A stretch of DNA of 64,000 bases from Parasphingopyxis sp. CP4 (GCF_013378055.1 NZ_CP051130.1:1922001-1986000); one strand, 5' to 3'. Positions 25,557-34,845 are shown, counted from the first letter of the stretch. A program made the numbers and translations. Notes: generated from the letters alone by a model not told the origin.

Positions 25557-25735
25557 CGCAGGCGTTTTGTATCGTCGCCCTTGCCCTTGATCAGGCGATA
25601 TCCGGCATAACCAATCAGGCCGATCGCACCGGCATAGAAAAGCAGGCCAGCGATTGAGACGACGAAATTGACCGCGATATAGACAAGCGCGAGTGCCGCG
25701 ACGAGCAGCAGCAGATTTTTAATCAGATCACCCAT
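25553..25735 (-). CDS. Small two-helix membrane protein
   Basis: A 60-residue protein with two hydrophobic stretches (about 6-26 and 30-48) and a basic C-terminal tail (KGKGDDTKRLR). AAGGAG lies 7 bp upstream of the ATG, so translation is likely. It overlaps the convergent rpoN stop by 4 bp. I do not recognise a family and assign no function. The 105 bp to the next gene hold no feature beyond an AT-rich promoter-like segment. Confidence 0.68.
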   Translation of the reverse strand: MGDLIKNLLLLVAALALVYIAVNFVVSIAGLLFYAGAIGLIGYAGYRLIKGKGDDTKRLR

Positions 25736-25840
25736 AATAAGCTCCTTGCTGTATTATTTATGCAATACACTAAGGAGAGTCAAGAAAGCGCAGCTGTGAC
25801 GCTGGGTTTGTCCAGGCTGTGATTGCCACTAAGGCAATGA

Positions 25841-27184
25841 TTATGCGGTTGAATCGCCATTGAGCGGACTGGCCAGAAGTTTGTCGATTTTCCGGCCATC
25901 CATATCCATCACTTCAAACTCCCAGCCATCCTGTTCAAATACCTCTCCCACGGTGGGAAGATGTTTGAGAACGGACAGCGAAAAGCCGGCAACGGTCGCA
26001 TATTCACGATTATCAGGAAGATCGACGCCGAGCTTGTCGGCCATATTGTCCGCCGACAAGGACCCGGAGAATAGCCAACTCCCGTCGGCCCGTTCGACAA
26101 AAGCGGGATCGGTTCCGACTTCCTGGTCCGAAACAAATTCACCGGTGATCGCAATCAATAGATCGAGCGGCGTCATGATACCCTCGAAATGGCCATATTC
26201 GTCATGGACCAGCGCCATTGGAACATCGGATTCGCGCAGCGCTTCCAGTGCGTCCATCGCGTCGACCTGATCGGGAATAATCGGAGCCTCGCGCATCAAC
26301 TGGTGCAGATCCAGCGAGCGGCCTTCGAACAGGGCCGAGACGATATCGCGCGCCTGGACGACACCGATAATCTCATCAACAGAACCTTCGGCCACCGGTA
26401 GCCGGGTATGTGGCGTTGCAAGCAGTGCTTCGCGAATCTCGTTCGGGCTTGACGACGCTTCGATCCAGTCCACCTCCGTGCGTGGGGTCATCACTTCACG
26501 GACAGGCCGATCGGCCAGGCGTACGACGCCAGAGATGATTGCCCGTTCGCTTTCCTCGATAACCCCTGATTTGGTTGCCTCGGCAACAAGCATATGAAGT
26601 TCTTCAGCCGTAACCCGCGATTGTGGATTGCGGTTCAAGCGGAGCAGTTTGAAGATCAGCGCGCTGGTGCGATCCATCAACCAGACGAGCGGCGCGGTAA
26701 AGGTCGCCAGCCACCGCATCGGCAAGGCGACCACAACAGCCACACGTTCCGGATTTCTGAGGGCGAGCTGCTTGGGCACCAGCTCGCCGATCACCAGCGA
26801 GGCATAGGTTGTCAGGATAATCACGAGCGCAAAACCAAGCGTTTGCGCCAGCGACGGTTCCACGCCTAACACCGCCAGGCGTTCGCCCACCGGCCCGCCC
26901 AGGCTCGCGCCGGAATAGGCACCAGCAAGGATCCCGATCAGTGTAATGCCGATCTGTACGGTCGACAGAAATCGGCCCGGTTCGGCGGCAAGATCGAGCG
27001 CCGTCTGCGCACCAGACTTTCCATCCTTGGCCAGCGCCTGCAATCGCGCACGGCGCGAGGAGACGATGGCCAGTTCGGACATCGCAAAAACGCCGTTCAG
27101 CAACACCAGCGCAAGAATGATGCACAGATCGAACCAGGGAAAGGGAGTTAGGTCAGGTGGCATGATAATACCGGTCCGACCCAT
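25841..27184 (-). CDS. CNNM/CorC-HlyC family membrane protein (hemolysin-like)
   Basis: This 447-residue protein has the three-part layout of bacterial CNNM proteins: an N-terminal DUF21 membrane domain (four hydrophobic segments in residues 15-170), a tandem CBS pair (about 225-345, with RPVREVMTPRTEVDWI at its start) and a C-terminal CorC_HlyC domain (about 360-440). Bacterial members bind Mg2+ and ATP and act in Mg2+ transport; the old name hemolysin is misleading. The start may be 27184 or the ATG seven codons later. It stands alone and is divergent from the OmpA lipoprotein gene. Confidence 0.92.
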   Translation of the reverse strand: MGRTGIIMPPDLTPFPWFDLCIILALVLLNGVFAMSELAIVSSRRARLQALAKDGKSGAQTALDLAAEPGRFLSTVQIGITLIGILAGAYSGASLGGPVGERLAVLGVEPSLAQTLGFALVIILTTYASLVIGELVPKQLALRNPERVAVVVALPMRWLATFTAPLVWLMDRTSALIFKLLRLNRNPQSRVTAEELHMLVAEATKSGVIEESERAIISGVVRLADRPVREVMTPRTEVDWIEASSSPNEIREALLATPHTRLPVAEGSVDEIIGVVQARDIVSALFEGRSLDLHQLMREAPIIPDQVDAMDALEALRESDVPMALVHDEYGHFEGIMTPLDLLIAITGEFVSDQEVGTDPAFVERADGSWLFSGSLSADNMADKLGVDLPDNREYATVAGFSLSVLKHLPTVGEVFEQDGWEFEVMDMDGRKIDKLLASPLNGDSTA

Positions 27185-27303
27185 TTGCCCGCTTTTATCT
27201 TCCCGGACAAGCCAATGATCAGCTTCTGTTCACGATAACCGGGGAACAAGCTATCGATCACGATAGTTAATCATGAGATGGATCACGCATTGAGGAGGTA
27301 ATG

Positions 27304-27999
27304 ATGCAGATTTCCAAGGGGCTTCTAGCAGGCACAGCAGCACTTGCAGTTCTCGGCGGCACCGCCGCCTGTACAACAAACCCACAGACAGGCGAGCAGC
27401 GCATCTCGCGCGCGGCGATTGGCGGTGTCGCCGGCGCCGTGGGCGGATATCTGATCGGCGATCTCGTCGGCGGCCGACGCGACCGAACGGAACGCATTGT
27501 CGGCGCAGGCCTTGGCGCTGTCGCCGGCGTTGCAATCGGCACCTATATGGACCGCCAGCAACGCGAGCTGGAAGAAGCAACCGCAGGCACCGGCACCAAT
27601 GTTATTCGCGATGGGGATAATCTTTATCTGCAGATGCCGGGATCGGTGGCCGAGTTTGATGTGAACTCAAGTGCGATTCGCCCGCAGTTTCGAGCGACCC
27701 TGGACGAGATATCCCAAACCCTCGCCAGTTATCCCGAAACCTATATCGACATTTATGGTCACACCGATTCGGATGGCTCGGATGCCTATAATCTCGACCT
27801 GTCGAATCGGCGGGCGGAATCAGTGGCCGGCTATCTCGCTGGTCGCGGCGTCAATCGTGTCCGCATCGCCACCGAAGGATTTGGCGAAAGCCAGCCGATC
27901 GCCACCAATGACACAGCCGCCGGCAAGCAGCAGAATCGACGCGTCGAAATTCGAATCGTGCCGATCACGCAACAGGATGTGAACGCGGTTGGCGACTGA
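27304..27999 (+). CDS. OmpA-family lipoprotein with glycine-zipper segment
   Basis: This 231-residue protein has a lipoprotein signal (lipid Cys probably C23). A glycine-zipper-like hydrophobic region follows (GGVAGAVGGYLIGDLVGG, about 36-75), then an OmpA peptidoglycan-binding domain (about 105-220). The domain carries the YIDIYGHTDSDG and NLDLSNRRAESV motifs; the Asp and Arg of NLDLSNRRA bind diaminopimelate. It anchors the outer membrane to peptidoglycan, like Pal or YiaD. Two ATGs overlap at 27301 and 27304; the second is better spaced from GAGGAGG. It converges with tadA, 8 bp apart. Confidence 0.9.
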   Translation: MQISKGLLAGTAALAVLGGTAACTTNPQTGEQRISRAAIGGVAGAVGGYLIGDLVGGRRDRTERIVGAGLGAVAGVAIGTYMDRQQRELEEATAGTGTNVIRDGDNLYLQMPGSVAEFDVNSSAIRPQFRATLDEISQTLASYPETYIDIYGHTDSDGSDAYNLDLSNRRAESVAGYLAGRGVNRVRIATEGFGESQPIATNDTAAGKQQNRRVEIRIVPITQQDVNAVGD

Positions 28000-28007
28000 G
28001 ATTGAGT

Positions 28008-28463
28008 CTAGCCGCGGCGCGCTTGGAAAAACTCTCTAAGCAAAGCCGCGGCTTGATCCTGCCCGATTCCCGAATAGATTTCAGGGCGGTGGTGGCAGGT
28101 TTCCTGGCCAAAGAAACGCGGGCCATGTTCAACCGCCCCACCCTTCTCGTCCGGCGCGCCATAATAGACCCGGTCCAGCCGGGCATGGGCAATCGCGCCT
28201 GCACACATGGCGCAGGGTTCCAACGTCACCCATAGATCGCAGCCATCAAGCCGGCCGGTGCCGAGTGATTCGACAGCGAGCCGGATGGCCCGCAGTTCCG
28301 CATGGTCCGTTGGATCGCCACTCGCCCGCATCGTGTTGGCTGCTTCGGCCACTACGGTATCGCCTTGCATGACGACTGCCCCGACTGGCACTTCGCCAGC
28401 GTCAGCGGCGGTTTTGGCGAGCTGCAGCGCGCGGCGCATCGGATTGGGAAGAGGGAATGCCAT
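28008..28463 (-). CDS. tadA: tRNA-specific adenosine deaminase TadA
   Basis: This 151-residue enzyme converts A34 to inosine in tRNA-Arg(ACG). The zinc and catalytic motifs are intact: H-A-E in TDHAELRAI and P-C-x-x-C in LEPCAMCAG. AGEVPVGAVV near the N-terminus and the GGAVEH segment also fit TadA. The start at 28463 (or the ATG two codons earlier) matches the usual N-terminus; a longer frame runs upstream. The rpmB gene is divergent, and the rpmB promoter lies within the upstream frame, which supports the shorter start. Confidence 0.93.
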   Translation of the reverse strand: MAFPLPNPMRRALQLAKTAADAGEVPVGAVVMQGDTVVAEAANTMRASGDPTDHAELRAIRLAVESLGTGRLDGCDLWVTLEPCAMCAGAIAHARLDRVYYGAPDEKGGAVEHGPRFFGQETCHHRPEIYSGIGQDQAAALLREFFQARRG

Positions 28464-28512
28464 GACCATAGAGCCGTAGTGGTTGCACGGGCCTTGGAAA
28501 AGGGGGCAAAGC

Positions 28513-28540
28513 TTGACGCGCAGGCCGTTCAAAGCTATTT
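28513..28540 (+). promoter_or_regulatory. Probable rpmB promoter
   Basis: TTGACG at 28513-28518, a 16-bp spacer and CTATTT at 28535-28540 form a good housekeeping-type promoter, ending 42 bp before the rpmB start. Confidence 0.5.
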
Positions 28541-28582
28541 GGCCCGCTTTCCCGGGAAACCCGAGATTTCAGGATTAAGATT

Positions 28583-28867
28583 ATGTCGCGTATTTGCGAA
28601 CTGACCGGCAAAGGTCGGCTGGTGGGAATGAATGTGTCCCACGCTAACAACCGGACCAAGAAGACGTTTCTGCCAAATCTGCAGAATGTCACCTTGTTGT
28701 CTGATTCACTCGATCGGAGCTTCAAGCTTCGCGTATCGACCAGCGGTCTGCGCTCGGTCGAACATGTCGGCGGACTGGACAATTGGCTGCTGAAAACGGC
28801 TGATGACAAGCTCAGCCCGAAGGCCCGCAAGATCAAGAAGGAAATTGCCGAAAAACAGGCCGCGTAG
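28583..28867 (+). CDS. rpmB: 50S ribosomal protein L28
   Basis: This 94-residue protein is bL28. The start [11 protein letters not shown], the [15 protein letters not shown] segment and [15 protein letters not shown] are typical of alphaproteobacterial L28. It is a monocistronic unit with a clear promoter and a strong terminator. The rpmG gene for L33 lies elsewhere in the window (5686-5853), unlike the rpmBG pair of enterobacteria. Confidence 0.97.
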   Translation: MSRICELTGKGRLVGMNVSHANNRTKKTFLPNLQNVTLLSDSLDRSFKLRVSTSGLRSVEHVGGLDNWLLKTADDKLSPKARKIKKEIAEKQAA

Positions 28868-28909
28868 AGCGCCTCATCGTCAAGAGACGATTTCAAAAAT
28901 TGCAATCGT

Positions 28910-28945
28910 GCGGCGCGGTCCAATTGGACCAGCGCCGCTTTTTTT
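28910..28945 (+). terminator. Rho-independent terminator of rpmB
   Basis: Stem GCGGCGC-GGTCC / GGACC-A-GCGCCGC with loop AATT, followed by seven T. It lies 43 bp after the rpmB stop. The rest of the 327-bp gap to 29195 contains a tRNA-like gene. Confidence 0.92.
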
Positions 28946-29079
28946 GCGCCAAGCCACAGAGATTCTACGGAAAATCCTCGGAAAATGGCGGTCTCCAGCC
29001 TGTCCCTATTCGAGACAGCCCGCAAGGCTGAGAATAATAGTATTGCTATATGAATGGGATAGAAGAAAGCTATCGGTTC

Positions 29080-29151
29080 GGGCGGGTAGCTCAATTAGAG
29101 CGTGCCGCGGATTACGGTTTGATGTAGGTGTGACCCCTACCCCGCCCACCA
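29080..29151 (+). tRNA. tRNA-like gene with aberrant anticodon, D and T loops
   Basis: A 72-nt cloverleaf is visible: acceptor GGGCGGG/CCCGCCC (7 bp, perfect), D stem GCTC/GAGC, T stem GTAGG/CCTAC and an encoded ACCA end. But the D loop is only AATTA and lacks G18G19. The T loop is TGTGACC rather than TTCGANN. The anticodon arm has a T-T and a G-T pair at its top, and the loop CGGATTA has G where U33 is universal. By position the anticodon would read GAT (Ile). A CTATAT -10-like box at 29046-29051 lies upstream. It is either a decayed tRNA or a specialised tRNA-like RNA; the compensated loss of D- and T-loop contacts with perfect outer stems favours the latter. Confidence 0.6.
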
Positions 29152-29194
29152 GTTTCTCCAACATATGGCGGCCCTATGGCCGCCGTTTCACGTT

Positions 29195-30193
29195 TTAGCC
29201 ACCGGTCCATTCAAACTGCATCAGCAAGGTCCGCTGGAGTGGATTAAAGTTATCGTCGGATGCGATCCACACAATCGTCCGGCCATCCACCTCTTCGATC
29301 GCAATCGCCTCCATATTGTCGACGGTCAACGGTGGTACCAGCCGCGCTATTTCGTCACCGGTCAGGATCGTACCGGAATCGAGCTGCGAAATATCAACGA
29401 GCGAGATGATCACCGAAACCCCGCGCACGACACTGAAATCACGATTGAGAACCAGCAGCTGACCATCCGGCAAAAGTGCGGCATCGGTTATGCGATGCTC
29501 GGCCGGTGGGTGATAGCCAAGCCGAATCGGTGCACCAACATCGGCGTCGCTGGGATCGCTCGCAAAGAGCAACACTTCGCGCGATGATCCCGGGCCATTG
29601 CCGGCTTCCGAAAATACAAGAAAGCGACCATCGTCGAAGCGGACGACAGCTTCGGCCCCGCCATTGTTGGGCCAATCGTCCATGGCATCGGGCGCATGAT
29701 TGGCATCCGATCCGGTAAAGTCTCGATCATAGCGCCACAGTCCATTGGCCCGTTCAAAGGCTACCCAGAAGCGACCGGTTTCCGGATCGAACGCCATTGC
29801 CTCTGCATCGCGATCGCGCTTCTGCACCGCACCGCCATTAGGTGGTATCGGACCTGCAGGCACCTCTCCAATATCCGCGCGGCTGATCTGGCCGCGCTCG
29901 TCCAATGCAAAGCGGAATATGCCGCCCGCATCGCCAATCGCGACAAAGCCATCATCGACGCGCGCAATAGCCGAGATGCCGCCAAAGTCAGGATCGCCAC
30001 TGTTCAGCGTCCAGCCCGCCAGAAAGCGCAACGGACCCATGTCTCGACGGTCAGGATTCGTCGGATCAAGGACCGTCGGAACGGCCTGGATCGCCAGCGT
30101 GTTGCCCGGCTCTGCGCGTTGACCTGCCCCCATCAGGACCACGGATCCCGCGACGAAAAACACGACAAGAGCAGCGGCAACACGGCGAAGCAT
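29195..30193 (-). CDS. Exported esterase-like (phytase-family) beta-propeller protein
   Basis: This 332-residue protein has an N-terminal signal or anchor (about residues 4-24). The mature part matches the 'esterase-like activity of phytase' family (PF13449): FGGISAIARVDDGFVAIGD, a DAEAMAFDPETGRFWVAFE block, GGAEAVVRFDDGRFLVFSE and DNMEAIAIEEVDGRTIVWIASDDN (only partly quoted). These acidic, repeat-like segments form a propeller that binds Ca2+ in related phytases. The family lacks a firm activity in most bacteria. It is a single gene converging with the tRNA-like gene. Confidence 0.85.
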   Translation of the reverse strand: MLRRVAAALVVFFVAGSVVLMGAGQRAEPGNTLAIQAVPTVLDPTNPDRRDMGPLRFLAGWTLNSGDPDFGGISAIARVDDGFVAIGDAGGIFRFALDERGQISRADIGEVPAGPIPPNGGAVQKRDRDAEAMAFDPETGRFWVAFERANGLWRYDRDFTGSDANHAPDAMDDWPNNGGAEAVVRFDDGRFLVFSEAGNGPGSSREVLLFASDPSDADVGAPIRLGYHPPAEHRITDAALLPDGQLLVLNRDFSVVRGVSVIISLVDISQLDSGTILTGDEIARLVPPLTVDNMEAIAIEEVDGRTIVWIASDDNFNPLQRTLLMQFEWTGG

Positions 30194-30387
30194 GGCGAGC
30201 GTCTAGCACTCGCTTGAAGGCTCGCACAGTAGAAAGGCGCTCCAATCTGAACCTCGGACAACCGGGCCGTTCAGGATAGGTTCCGATAGGCTGTTCCATA
30301 GAGCAACAGCGTCAACGGGAGCAGCATGGGCGCGGCTCCAGTCACGCAGGAACGAATTGCGCGATCGCGCATTGGGAGAATTCGAAA

Positions 30388-30840
30388 ATGTCGCTGAAAA
30401 GTTTCACTTTGACCGCATCTGCTGCCCTGGCTGGCGCGATGCTGATCCCAACCGCTGCACAGGCCGGCGATGGTTATGATCGCGATGGCTATTATGAAAG
30501 CCGCTATGATGATCGCTATGACCGTCGAGATCGGCGGCGCGACTATCGGCGCGACTATCGGCGGGGCGATTATTATGAGGGCCGAGGCTATCGGCGCGGT
30601 GACTATTACAGCAACGGCTATGATCGCCGGCGGTATCGCGATCGTCGCTACTATCGTGGCCGCTGCCGTGACAATGGCACCGGCGGCACGGTAATCGGCG
30701 GAATTGCAGGCGCTTTGCTCGGCCGAGAAATCGCCCGTGACCGAGGCCGCTATGGCCGCCGAGGCGACGGTACGGCCGGCGCTATTATCGGCGGTGTTGC
30801 GGGAGCTCTCGCAGGCCGCGCGATCGACCGCGACTGCTAA
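30388..30840 (+). CDS. Exported Tyr/Arg/Asp-rich protein with glycine-zipper segments
   Basis: This 150-residue protein has a signal peptide (residues 1-26, AQA|GDGYD). A low-complexity region of Tyr, Arg and Asp (about 28-92) consists of repeats such as RRDYRR, YYEGR and YRRGDYY. The C-terminal half has two glycine-zipper segments, GTVIGGIAGALLGREIA and GAIIGGVAGALAGRAID, as in the glycine-zipper 2TM family, and a final Cys that may pair with the Cys near residue 94. Function unknown; outer-membrane association is plausible. The hairpin at 30891 follows. Confidence 0.8.
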   Translation: MSLKSFTLTASAALAGAMLIPTAAQAGDGYDRDGYYESRYDDRYDRRDRRRDYRRDYRRGDYYEGRGYRRGDYYSNGYDRRRYRDRRYYRGRCRDNGTGGTVIGGIAGALLGREIARDRGRYGRRGDGTAGAIIGGVAGALAGRAIDRDC

Positions 30841-30890
30841 CCCACTTTTCCATTTGCTGAACTAGTCCTCGGGTGGCGTATCGAGGATGA

Positions 30891-30922
30891 GGGGGCCGGT
30901 GCGCGTATCTGCGCCGGCCCCC
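30891..30922. terminator. Hairpin between convergent genes (possible terminator)
   Basis: GGGGGCCGG and CCGGCCCCC form a strong 9-bp stem around a GC-rich loop between the glycine-zipper gene and cobT. There is no T run on either side, so intrinsic termination is uncertain. Confidence 0.4.
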
Positions 30923-30973
30923 GAACTTGTGTTGGATTCCAACAGTTCGCGGGCCGGGACTTTCAGAGCAACC

Positions 30974-32803
30974 TTATTTGGGCGGTTCGTCAAACAGGCT
31001 GGCCAATTGCTCGACCATAGTTCCACCCAACTGCTCCGCATCCATGATCGTCACGGCGCGCTCATAATAGCGCGTCACATCATGTCCGATGCCGATCGCC
31101 ACCAGCTCAACGGGTGACCGGTTTTCGATCCAGGCGATGACTTGTCGCAGATGTTTTTCGAGATAGCTTCCGCTGTTCACCGACAATGTGGAATCGTCGA
31201 CCGGTGCGCCGTCTGAAATCACCATCAAAATACGCCGCTCCTCAGCCCGAGCGATCAAGCGATTATGCGCCCAGAGCAGCGCCTCACCGTCAATATTCTC
31301 TTTCAGCAAACCTTCGCGCATCATCAGGCCAAGGCTCTTGCGGGCCCGGCGCCAGGGTTCATCCGCCTGTTTATAGACGATATGGCGCAAATCATTCAGC
31401 CGCCCAGGGTTGGCGGGACGCCCTTCCGACAACCATTGTTCACGCGCCTGGCCGCCTTTCCATGCACGTGTCGTAAAGCCAAGGATCTCGGTCTTCACAC
31501 CGACGCGTTCCAGCGTCCGCGCCATGATGTCGGCTGAAATCGCGGCGATCGAGATCGGACGACCGCGCATTGATCCGGAATTGTCGATCAATAGGGTCAC
31601 GACGGTATCACGAAACTCGGTATCGGTTTCGACCTTGTAAGACAGCGAATGCGCGGGATTTACTATGACCCGCGATAGTCGGGCAGCGTCGAGCAGCCCC
31701 TCTTCCTGATCAAAGTTCCAGGATCGCGATTGTTGCGCCATCAAGCGCCGCTGAAGCCGATTGGCAAGCTTGGTCACCGCGCCCTGCAGATGCACGAGCT
31801 GTTGATCGAGATAGGAGCGTAATCGGCCAAGCTCCTCTTCATCGCAAAGCTCAGTCGCGGCAGTTATCTCATCATAGTGGGTCGTGAAGGCCGAATAATT
31901 GAACTGGGGCGTCAGATCGCTGAACGGACGGTTTGGGCGAACGGGAAGCATGCCTTCCTCGCCTTCATCCATAGGATCGCCGTCCATGTCACCAAATTCA
32001 TCGTCGAGCGATTCACCATCGCCCTCATCGCCCTCTTCATCGCTGGTCTCTGCCCGAGCATCCGCTTGAGACTCGGCACCGGCATCGCCCTCATCGGACT
32101 CATCGGTATCGCCATCCTCGTCATCCTCGCCCTCATCTTCGTCACCACCTTCATCGGCATCATCGGGTTGCAGGTCGCCATCAATCAATTCCAGATCTTC
32201 GAGCAGGCGCGTTGTCAGTTCGGCAAAGCCCTGCTGATCATCGAGCAACAACTCGAGCGCATCGAGATCGGCACCACCCTTTTCCTCAATCCAGTCGCGC
32301 AGCAGATCAAGGCCGGGCTGAGCGCGCGCAGGCGGCGCTTCGCCAGTCAGGCGTTCGCGCACCATCAACGCGATTGCAGAGGCAATGGGAACCTCGTCTC
32401 GGTTGCGCGCTTTTGAGATGGGATCGGATTTCAACCGATGATCCAACGCTTCGGCGAGATTTTCGCGAACACCGGCATATCGCCGCGATCCAAGCGCTTC
32501 GACTCGGGCCTTTTCGACGGCGTCGAATGCCGCTCGAGCCAGTGCATCGGTAGGTCGGCGGGACGCATGAACGTCTTCATTGTGGTGGCGCAGCATGAGC
32601 GCCGCTGCGTCCGCAAATCCGCGCGCTTCAGCCACTTGGTCTGCCGGCAATGTGCGCGATGGCATGGGCACCTTGATATGGCGGCCATTGGAAATCGGAA
32701 TATCGGCCGTAAAGGCCAGCTCGACCTCCGGATCTTCCGCCATCGCTCGAGCCGTGCCGGCTAGAACCGCCTTCAAGTCATCAAGAGGATTGGGATCGGC
32801 CAT
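30974..32803 (-). CDS. cobT: Cobaltochelatase subunit CobT
   Basis: This 609-residue protein is the VWA-type subunit of the aerobic cobaltochelatase CobNST, which inserts Co2+ into hydrogenobyrinate a,c-diamide. A helical N-terminal part (1-210) is followed by a very acidic Asp/Glu linker (about 212-290) and a C-terminal von Willebrand factor A domain with a MIDAS site D407-x-S409-x-S411 ([10 protein letters not shown]). The related subunit of Mg chelatase is ChlD/BchD. It lies 10 bp after cobS on the same strand. No cobN or other cobalamin genes are in the window. Confidence 0.95.
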   Translation of the reverse strand: MADPNPLDDLKAVLAGTARAMAEDPEVELAFTADIPISNGRHIKVPMPSRTLPADQVAEARGFADAAALMLRHHNEDVHASRRPTDALARAAFDAVEKARVEALGSRRYAGVRENLAEALDHRLKSDPISKARNRDEVPIASAIALMVRERLTGEAPPARAQPGLDLLRDWIEEKGGADLDALELLLDDQQGFAELTTRLLEDLELIDGDLQPDDADEGGDEDEGEDDEDGDTDESDEGDAGAESQADARAETSDEEGDEGDGESLDDEFGDMDGDPMDEGEEGMLPVRPNRPFSDLTPQFNYSAFTTHYDEITAATELCDEEELGRLRSYLDQQLVHLQGAVTKLANRLQRRLMAQQSRSWNFDQEEGLLDAARLSRVIVNPAHSLSYKVETDTEFRDTVVTLLIDNSGSMRGRPISIAAISADIMARTLERVGVKTEILGFTTRAWKGGQAREQWLSEGRPANPGRLNDLRHIVYKQADEPWRRARKSLGLMMREGLLKENIDGEALLWAHNRLIARAEERRILMVISDGAPVDDSTLSVNSGSYLEKHLRQVIAWIENRSPVELVAIGIGHDVTRYYERAVTIMDAEQLGGTMVEQLASLFDEPPK

Positions 32804-32813
32804 CTAAAACGAT

Positions 32814-33821
32814 CTATTCCGTGCTCCCGACAACGCTCTCGGGCAGGTCCGTCCCAAATACACGCTGATAATATTCCGCAACCAAGGGGCGTTCGGCCTC
32901 ATCGCATTTGTTGAGGAATGACAGGCGGAAGGCAAAGCCGATATCGCCAAAGATCGACGTGTTCTGCGCCCAGGTGATCACCGTACGCGGACTCATGACC
33001 GTCGAGATATCACCGGCCATAAAGCCCTGGCGCGTCAGATCGGCTACCTTGACCATGTCATCGACCGTCTTGTGACCGGCCTCATCATCGAACTGCTCAT
33101 TCTTTGCGAGGACAATCTTCGCCTCGGTCACTGCCGGCAGATAGTTGAGCGTGACGACGATGTTCCAGCGGTCCATCTGGCCCTGGTTGATCTGCTGGGT
33201 GCCATGATAGAGCCCTGTCGTATCGCCAAGCCCGACCGTATTCGACGTCGCAAACAGGCGAAAATATGGGTTCGGGCGAATGACTCGGTTCTGATCGAGC
33301 AATGTCAGCTTGCCGTCGGCCTCCAGAACGCGCTGAATCACGAACATCACATCCGGTCGGCCTGCATCATATTCATCGAACACGAGCGCCGTCGGGGTCT
33401 GCAGCGCCCAAGGCAGCAAGCCTTCGCGGAACTCGGTGACCTGCTGACCATCGCGCAGCACAATCGCATCCCGGCCGACAAGATCGATACGGCTGATATG
33501 GCTATCGAGGTTGATCCGGATGCAGGGCCAATTGAGGCGCGAAGCGACCTGTTCGATATGGGTCGATTTGCCCGTGCCGTGATACCCCTGGATCATGACG
33601 CGGCGGTTATGGGCAAAGCCAGCCGCAATCGCCAAAGTCGTATCCGGATCGAAGACATAGCTTTCGTCGCGATCCGGCACGCGCTCATCCGCTTCGCTGA
33701 ACGCGGGAACTTCCATATCGGAATCGATGCCGAAAAGTTCGCGAACTTTCATCATCTTGTCGGGTTCGGCCATGATCGGTTCGGCCCGGCTATCGGGCTG
33801 CGTATTGGCGATGCTATTCAT
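32814..33821 (-). CDS. cobS: Cobaltochelatase AAA+ subunit CobS
   Basis: This 335-residue AAA+ ATPase is CobS, the motor subunit of CobNST. Walker A is GYHGTGKST (residues 79-87) and Walker B is LVFDEYD (about 147-153). The N-terminal extension with [13 protein letters not shown] fits CobS, as does the [13 protein letters not shown] segment (sensor region). CobS and CobT form a chaperone-like complex that drives metal insertion by CobN. It follows the J-domain gene on the same strand with 35 bp between. Confidence 0.95.
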   Translation of the reverse strand: MNSIANTQPDSRAEPIMAEPDKMMKVRELFGIDSDMEVPAFSEADERVPDRDESYVFDPDTTLAIAAGFAHNRRVMIQGYHGTGKSTHIEQVASRLNWPCIRINLDSHISRIDLVGRDAIVLRDGQQVTEFREGLLPWALQTPTALVFDEYDAGRPDVMFVIQRVLEADGKLTLLDQNRVIRPNPYFRLFATSNTVGLGDTTGLYHGTQQINQGQMDRWNIVVTLNYLPAVTEAKIVLAKNEQFDDEAGHKTVDDMVKVADLTRQGFMAGDISTVMSPRTVITWAQNTSIFGDIGFAFRLSFLNKCDEAERPLVAEYYQRVFGTDLPESVVGSTE

Positions 33822-33856
33822 TGTGCTTCCTAGTGCTTCGAAATTCTCAGCGCCGA

Positions 33857-34450
33857 TCAGGCAAAGGCCGGCGCGTCCTTGAGCTGCGTATAGGCGTCGA
33901 TGACCCGCTGCAACATCTTCTCATGGCTACGATCGCCGCCATTCTTGTCCGGATGATATTTCCGAACCAGCGCAGCATAGCGACGCCGTAGCGTCTTTCG
34001 GTCGGCATCGGGCTTCAAGCCTAGAATCTGTAAATTTTCGCGATCACGGTCAGTGAGCGGTTTACCGTCCTTGCGTGGTGCGCGAACGGTGGTTCTGAAT
34101 CGGGCGCCAATTGCGTCCAGCGGATCGACAAAGTCGTTCCAGCGCGGTGTCGGGCTGGCTCCATTGCCAGCATATGCACGTGTCTCACGATCCCAGCCAG
34201 ACCAGGGCCTCTGTTGGCTATATATCTCGTCCTCGCTCATCCCTTCGAAATAATCATATCCCGCGTTGAAGCTGCGGACATGATCAAGGCACAGCCAGTG
34301 ATATTCACCAGGACCATCAAATCCGCCGCGACGGTGGCCAGTCTTGGGCGCACGAAATTCTCCCATCGACGAGCAATCAGGATAATCGCATAGCCGTTCT
34401 CTATCATCGATCCGGCCATGATATTTGTCGTGGCGTGCGTGCGAGGCCAA
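33857..34450 (-). CDS. J-domain protein (DnaJ-like cochaperone)
   Basis: This 197-residue protein has a C-terminal J domain (about 138-192) with the essential HPD tripeptide in [10 protein letters not shown], which stimulates Hsp70 ATPase. The N-terminal part contains CDYPDCS and a CLDH cysteine pair that may form a small zinc site. It lacks the G/F-rich and substrate-binding parts of classical DnaJ. The order J-domain gene, cobS, cobT with divergent bolA is recurrent in alphaproteobacteria. The start lies 37 bp from the divergent bolA start. Confidence 0.87.
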   Translation of the reverse strand: MASHARHDKYHGRIDDRERLCDYPDCSSMGEFRAPKTGHRRGGFDGPGEYHWLCLDHVRSFNAGYDYFEGMSEDEIYSQQRPWSGWDRETRAYAGNGASPTPRWNDFVDPLDAIGARFRTTVRAPRKDGKPLTDRDRENLQILGLKPDADRKTLRRRYAALVRKYHPDKNGGDRSHEKMLQRVIDAYTQLKDAPAFA

Positions 34451-34487
34451 GGGTGCTCCTTTCGTTCAGCTCACCTATATAGGAGCG

Positions 34488-34787
34488 ATGACCGAAGAAT
34501 CGAAAGGGCCTGTTGCGGCCGAAATTGAGAAGCGTCTTACCGACGCACTAAATCCATCCGAGCTGCGGGTGATCAACGATAGCGCCCAACATCGTGGGCA
34601 TGCTGGAGACGATGGCAGCGGAGAATCGCATTTCACTGTCGAGATTGTTGCAGAGCAGTTTGAAACGATGAGCCGGATTGACCGGCAGCGCGCCGTCAAC
34701 GCTGCGCTGGGAGACCTGATGACCGAGCGCGTCCATGCGATGCAGATTCGGGCGAAAGCCCCGAGCGAGGTGGCGAACCTGGCATAA
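34488..34787 (+). CDS. bolA: BolA family protein
   Basis: This 99-residue protein is of the BolA family, which partners with monothiol glutaredoxins in Fe-S cluster handling. The family shows an N-terminal KRLTDALNPSELRVINDS stretch, a SHFTVEIVAEQFETMSRIDRQRAV core (only partly quoted) and an ALGDLMTERVHAMQIRAK C-terminus; the conserved His is in ERVHAMQI. The ATG at 34488 has AGGAGCG upstream; a longer frame overlaps the divergent J-domain gene. A CCTATATAGG decamer at 34474-34483 includes a likely -10 but would place the transcript start near the start codon. Confidence 0.88.
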   Translation: MTEESKGPVAAEIEKRLTDALNPSELRVINDSAQHRGHAGDDGSGESHFTVEIVAEQFETMSRIDRQRAVNAALGDLMTERVHAMQIRAKAPSEVANLA

Positions 34788-34845
34788 GATCGCGATGAAG
34801 CTTCCGATAGTTTGATCCAGCGCTGAGCCGCGCAAGGCGTGGTAT

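Noticed and set aside
29080-29151. tmRNA or selenocysteine tRNA
   Set aside because: The element is 72 nt with a 7-bp acceptor stem, too short for tRNA-Sec, and lacks the TTCGA T loop expected of tmRNA.
31877-32416. Hydrophobic plus-strand frame opposite cobT
   Set aside because: It arises from the antisense of the acidic Asp/Glu linker (GAC/GAA reversed gives hydrophobic codons); cobT is real.
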